Of a stretch of DNA of 10,090 nucleotides, positions 7,132-10,090 are shown piece after piece. Within the stretch, counting starts at the first letter, position 1; each line of letters begins with the position of its first letter. A model generated the notes under the pieces. It searched no databases. It worked only from the letters and a program-made list of their open reading frames with translations, and was not told the DNA's origin. Location: the NCBI GenBank assembly GCA_019114715.1, contig DXEZ01000135.1, forward strand, positions 1-10,090, read 5' to 3'. The DNA is from Candidatus Sphingobacterium stercoripullorum (GTDB lineage Bacteria > Bacteroidota > Bacteroidia > Sphingobacteriales > Sphingobacteriaceae). The position numbers and the translations under genes are program-made.

Positions 7132-7148
7132 ATATTAGTAACTAATAT
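7132..7148 (+). repeat. 17-nt perfect palindrome before nuoH
   Basis: ATATTAGTAACTAATAT is symmetric about base 7140, with two 8-nt arms around one A. It fills the nuoG-nuoH gap and ends directly at the nuoH ATG. As RNA it could form a weak 7-bp hairpin with a TAA loop; as DNA it could be a protein site. It is AT-rich, so chance is possible. Confidence 0.4.
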
Positions 7149-8186
7149 ATGGAAACGGCATTTATTCTGGAGAAGTTAATATTAGTGGTGATTATTTTTA
7201 CAATCACATTAGTGATAGCTATGTATTCCACATTGGCGGAAAGGAAAATTGCGGGGTTCATGCAAGATCGGCCAGGGCCTAATCGAGCGGGACCTTTTGG
7301 GATTTTACAACCGCTGTGTGACGGGGGAAAATTCTTTTTTAAAGAAGAGATAATTCCTGCAGGTTCACACAAAGCACTTTTTATTTTAGGGCCTATACTA
7401 GCTATTGTAACGGCTTGTATTACTTCAGCAGTAATTCCCTGGGGACAAACCTTAGAAATAGGTGGAAAGTCTATTTCATTACAAGTAGCCGATATTAATA
7501 TTGGTGTTTTGTACATATTTGGGGTGATTGCATTGGGAGTGTATGGAGTAATGCTTGGAGGATGGGCTTCAAACAACAAGTATTCACTAATGGGCGCTGT
7601 TAGGGCGGCATCTCAAAGTATTTCCTATGAGATTGGAATGGGGCTGTCCTTAATCGCTTTATTGATGATTACCGGGACACTGTCGGTGGGGGAGATAGTG
7701 GCACAGCAAGAAGGGTTTTTAAATTGGAATATATTTGCCCAACCTTTAGGTTTTTTAATATTTATTACCTGTGCATTTGCAGAGTGTAATAGAGTGCCGT
7801 TTGATCTGCCTGAGTGTGAAACAGAATTGGTCGCTGGATATCATACCGAGTATTCCTCGATGAAACTAGGCCTTTTTATGTTCTCAGAATATATTAATAT
7901 GTTTGTTTCATCAGCACTCATGGCTTCTTTGTATTTTGGAGGGTATAATTTCCCATTTATGTACGACCTTGGGTTGTCTCAAAATTGGATTACCATTATT
8001 GGCGTTCTAGTATTTTTCGCAAAAATATTTGGATTTATTTTCTTCTTTATGTGGGTGCGCTGGACTCTTCCAAGATTCCGTTACGATCAATTGATGCGTA
8101 TGGGATGGAAGATGTTGATTCCTTTAGCGATAGCGAATATTGTGCTAACAGGAGTATTTACCCTTATTAAAGATACTTATTTTTAA
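7149..8186 (+). CDS. nuoH: NADH-quinone oxidoreductase subunit H (ND1-like)
   Basis: Membrane subunit at the junction of the two arms; it forms the quinone entry channel and the first part of the proton path. Eight likely membrane helices lie at about 5-27, 75-97, 115-137, 160-182, 196-214, 245-265, 281-304 and 321-341. Signatures: AERKIAGFMQDRPGPNRAGPFG (30-51), the acidic TM5-TM6 loop AECNRVPFDLPECETELVAG (211-230), and RWTLPRFRYDQLM (304-316). Length 345 is close to E. coli (325). The loop has two cysteines (Cys213, Cys223) where the familiar sequence is AETNR..PEAE. The ATG at 7149 lacks a Shine-Dalgarno and abuts the palindrome; the first helix fits this start. Confidence 0.98.
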   Translation: METAFILEKLILVVIIFTITLVIAMYSTLAERKIAGFMQDRPGPNRAGPFGILQPLCDGGKFFFKEEIIPAGSHKALFILGPILAIVTACITSAVIPWGQTLEIGGKSISLQVADINIGVLYIFGVIALGVYGVMLGGWASNNKYSLMGAVRAASQSISYEIGMGLSLIALLMITGTLSVGEIVAQQEGFLNWNIFAQPLGFLIFITCAFAECNRVPFDLPECETELVAGYHTEYSSMKLGLFMFSEYINMFVSSALMASLYFGGYNFPFMYDLGLSQNWITIIGVLVFFAKIFGFIFFFMWVRWTLPRFRYDQLMRMGWKMLIPLAIANIVLTGVFTLIKDTYF

Positions 8187-8207
8187 AATCAGTTAAGCGG
8201 ATTTGAT

Positions 8208-8723
8208 ATGCAATCCTTATCTAATAGAAAAAAAGTAATTGAACAAAAGCCCATGAACTTTTGGGAGCGCATTTATTTGCCTGCCATTGCAAAAGGTTTG
8301 TCCATTACTTTAAAACATTTTTTTAAGAAAAAGAGCACAGTTCAGTATCCTGAACAAGAGAGGCCTTATTCTAAAAACTTTCGTGGGCAACACTCTCTAA
8401 AAAGAGATGAGTTAGGCCGCGAACGTTGTACAGCATGTGGCTTGTGTGCACTTTCTTGTCCTGCCGAGGCAATTACGATGATAGCCGAAGAAAGAAAAAA
8501 AGGAGAGGAACATCTTTATAGAGAAGAAAAATACGCTGCAGTGTATGAAATAAATATGCTGCGTTGTATTTTTTGTGGCCTTTGTGAAGAAGCTTGCCCG
8601 AAAGAGGCTATTTATTTAGATGGTCCACACGTGACTGCTGAATATCTACGTAAAGATTTTATTTATGGCAAAGATAAACTCTTGGAGCCAAAGTTTGATA
8701 TCACGAAACTTAATCAGGATTAA
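8208..8723 (+). CDS. nuoI: NADH-quinone oxidoreductase subunit I (2x[4Fe-4S], N6a/N6b)
   Basis: 8Fe ferredoxin-like subunit carrying clusters N6a and N6b between NuoG and NuoB. Two CxxCxxCxxxCP motifs are complete: Cys74, 77, 80, 84 (CTACGLCALSCP) and Cys120, 123, 126, 130 (CIFCGLCEEACP), with about 35 residues between them. The N-terminal amphipathic stretch (about 18-43, FWERIYLPAIAKGLSITLKHFF) matches the part that sits on the membrane beside NuoH. Length 171 (E. coli 180). The ATG at 8208 is used; the Met at residue 16 is a possible alternative and would still keep the membrane-anchoring helices. It lies 21 nt after nuoH. Confidence 0.97.
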   Translation: MQSLSNRKKVIEQKPMNFWERIYLPAIAKGLSITLKHFFKKKSTVQYPEQERPYSKNFRGQHSLKRDELGRERCTACGLCALSCPAEAITMIAEERKKGEEHLYREEKYAAVYEINMLRCIFCGLCEEACPKEAIYLDGPHVTAEYLRKDFIYGKDKLLEPKFDITKLNQD

Positions 8724-8732
8724 TAGTACAAG

Positions 8733-9233
8733 ATGACAGTATTTTATTTGGTAGCTTTTTTGTCCATCTTTTTCGCATTGATGACAATATTCACTAAGAA
8801 CCCTGTTCATAGTGTCCTTTACTTAGTAGTAACATTTTTTACATTCACCATTCACTATGTTTTATTAAACGCACAATTTTTGGCCGTTGTAAACTTCATA
8901 GTCTATATGGGGGCTATTATGGTGCTATTTTTATTTGTACTCATGTTGTTGAATCTGAATAAAGATACCGAACCCACCAAATCTGCTCTAGTTAAAATTA
9001 TGGGAGTGGTAGCGGGAATGTGCCTTATAGTCACGTTTGTTGGTGTATTTAAGAGCATGGGAACTGCTGATACAGTTGAAGGAACGCAAGACATTGGACT
9101 GGTTAGTAACTTAGGTAAAGTCCTTTTTGATGAGTTTTTGTTACCATTTGAACTCTCATCAGTATTATTATTAGTAGCTATGGTAGGCGCAGTATTATTG
9201 GCGAAAAAAGACAAAGAAATAAGTAAAGTATAA
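8733..9233 (+). CDS. nuoJ: NADH-quinone oxidoreductase subunit J (ND6-like)
   Basis: Membrane-arm subunit next to NuoA and NuoK. Five likely helices at about 2-20, 26-45, 50-74, 86-106 and 138-157. The third carries the family signature IVYMGAIMVLFLFVLMLLNL, with Tyr58 and Gly60-Ala61; this helix changes between straight and pi-bulge forms during turnover in complex I structures. Length 166 (E. coli 184). It starts 10 nt after nuoI without a strong Shine-Dalgarno, and its TAA stop shares an A with the nuoK ATG (TAATG), implying tight coupling. Confidence 0.96.
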   Translation: MTVFYLVAFLSIFFALMTIFTKNPVHSVLYLVVTFFTFTIHYVLLNAQFLAVVNFIVYMGAIMVLFLFVLMLLNLNKDTEPTKSALVKIMGVVAGMCLIVTFVGVFKSMGTADTVEGTQDIGLVSNLGKVLFDEFLLPFELSSVLLLVAMVGAVLLAKKDKEISKV

Positions 9234-9562
9234 TGGATAGCGTTATCAATCAAATTCACGGTGTTCCTTTAGAGCATTATCTAATATTTTGTAGTATAAT
9301 TTTTAGCATTGGAGTGATTGGTGTTTTGATTCGTCGAAACGTCATTATCCTAATGATGTCTGTTGAGCTTATGCTGAACTCGGTGAATTTGCTGCTAGCA
9401 GCTTTTTCTGTGCACTGGGGGGACTCATCAGGCCAGGTCTTTGTGTTTTTCATTATGGCATTAGCAGCTGCGGAAGTAGCTGTAGGTTTAGCCATTGTTG
9501 TGATGGTTTATAGAAATACAAAGTCAATTGATATTGATGCTTTGAACAAATTACGTTGGTAG
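9233..9562 (+). CDS. nuoK: NADH-quinone oxidoreductase subunit K (ND4L-like)
   Basis: Small proton-path subunit with three helices. The two buried glutamates needed for pumping are present: Glu45 in SVELMLNSVNL and Glu81 in AAAEVAVGLAIVV. Their spacing of 36 residues equals that of E. coli Glu36/Glu72. Length 109 (E. coli 100), the difference being an N-terminal extension of about nine residues. The start overlaps the nuoJ stop by one base. nuoL follows after 27 nt. Confidence 0.97.
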   Translation: MDSVINQIHGVPLEHYLIFCSIIFSIGVIGVLIRRNVIILMMSVELMLNSVNLLLAAFSVHWGDSSGQVFVFFIMALAAAEVAVGLAIVVMVYRNTKSIDIDALNKLRW

Positions 9563-9589
9563 AATAGTAATAAGAACTGTAAGATAGTT

Positions 9590-10090
9590 ATGAACGATTT
9601 AATTTGGCTAATCCCTTTGATTCCTTTTTTAGGATTTTTAATAAATGGCCTAATTGGGAAAAAGATGCCTAAGTCTGTGGTTGGCTTAGTTGGGAGTGGA
9701 GCCGTTTTTGCTTCTTTTTTAATAAGTTGTGGTCTGTTTGCTACTGTATATTCAGCACGTCAAGCTGGAGATTCAGGGACTTTCGAATACCTGTTTTTTG
9801 ATTGGATTCAAATTGGAACAATTGATATCTCTTTTTCATTCTTATTGGATCCTCTAAGTTCGATAATGATTCTCATTATTACTGGGGTTGGATTCTTGAT
9901 ACACCTATATTCAGTAGGCTATATGAAGGCGGATAAAGGGTATGCTAAGTATTTTGCCTATCTAAACCTTTTTGTGTTCTTCATGTTGCTCCTCGTTTTA
10001 GGGTCTAATTACCTGATTATGTTTATAGGTTGGGAAGGTGTTGGCTTGTGTTCCTACCTGCTCATTGGATTTTGGTATGAAAATAAGAGC
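9590..10090 (+). CDS. nuoL: NADH-quinone oxidoreductase subunit L, 5' part (cut by window edge)
   Basis: Distal antiporter-like, proton-pumping subunit (ND5-like). The frame from ATG 9590 is open to the last base: 167 codons of an expected 600 or more. The start MNDLIWLIPLIPFLGF is the usual hydrophobic first helix. SFLLDPLSSIMILIITGVG (83-101) followed by HLYSVGYM is a family signature. GWEGVGLCSYLLIGFW (147-162) includes Glu149, equivalent to the essential TM5 glutamate (E. coli Glu144). No stop or frameshift is seen. Its place after nuoK is canonical; nuoM and nuoN should follow outside the window. Confidence 0.97.
   Translation, partial: MNDLIWLIPLIPFLGFLINGLIGKKMPKSVVGLVGSGAVFASFLISCGLFATVYSARQAGDSGTFEYLFFDWIQIGTIDISFSFLLDPLSSIMILIITGVGFLIHLYSVGYMKADKGYAKYFAYLNLFVFFMLLLVLGSNYLIMFIGWEGVGLCSYLLIGFWYENKS

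Noticed and set aside
7142..7579. 145-codon open frame on the minus strand inside nuoH
   Set aside because: It is fully antisense to a conserved membrane protein gene, has no recognisable motif, and its opening follows from the codon bias of nuoH.
7985..8170. 61-codon + strand frame within nuoH
   Set aside because: Out-of-frame shadow of nuoH; no ribosome-binding site or motif.
8903..9259. 118-codon open frame on the minus strand across nuoJ/nuoK
   Set aside because: Antisense shadow of two conserved overlapping genes; Asn/Thr/Ser-rich composition typical of reversed hydrophobic codons.
1..10090. Mobile elements, tRNA genes, CRISPR arrays or a novel defence or metabolic system
   Set aside because: No transposase, integrase, direct-repeat array or tRNA-like sequence was seen; apart from the TPR gene and the short region after it, the window is conserved complex I coding sequence.

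Overview
The window holds most of a respiratory complex I (NADH:quinone oxidoreductase) operon from a Bacteroidota bacterium, preceded by the 3' part of a tetratricopeptide-repeat (TPR) gene. The assignment rests on four observations. The DNA is AT-rich. The operon has a TAnnTTTG-type -7 promoter element, the form used by the Bacteroidota primary sigma factor. Several genes lack a clear Shine-Dalgarno sequence. NuoC and NuoD are separate, NuoE and NuoF are present, and NuoG is very short. This composition fits the aerobic classes (Flavobacteriia, Cytophagia, Sphingobacteriia or Saprospiria). Gut Bacteroidia, as I recall, instead carry a cluster without nuoEFG and with fused nuoCD. I cannot name the genus.

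Layout: all genes are on the + strand. Positions 1-1335 are the end of an acidic TPR protein whose start lies outside the window. Positions 1336-1474 are the only real intergenic region. It contains a GC-rich hairpin at the TPR stop codon, a strong rho-independent terminator at 1387-1417, and a -7 box at 1435-1442 just before nuoA. From 1475 onward run nuoA, B, C, D, E, F, G, H, I, J, K and the first 167 codons of nuoL, which the window edge cuts. Gene order is canonical. Gaps are 37 nt or less, and nuoB/C, nuoD/E and nuoJ/K overlap. nuoM and nuoN are expected downstream. No ORF on the minus strand looks real.

Function: NuoE, F and G form the NADH-oxidising module (FMN plus clusters N1a, N3, N1b, N5, N4). 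NuoB, C, D and I form the connecting module with clusters N6a/N6b and N2 and the quinone site. NuoA, H, J, K and L belong to the membrane arm that couples quinone reduction to proton pumping. The ligands and key residues I could check are present: all cluster cysteines, the quinone-site His/Tyr of NuoD, and the key glutamates of NuoK and NuoL.

I see no new system here. The observations most worth a second look are these: a 338-residue NuoG that stops just after a remodelled N7-type cysteine domain and has no molybdopterin-oxidoreductase-like domain; a NuoD C-terminus ending in Asp-Ala rather than the usual Asp-Arg, where the Ala codon forms part of the nuoE start; and the compact hairpin/terminator/promoter region ahead of nuoA.
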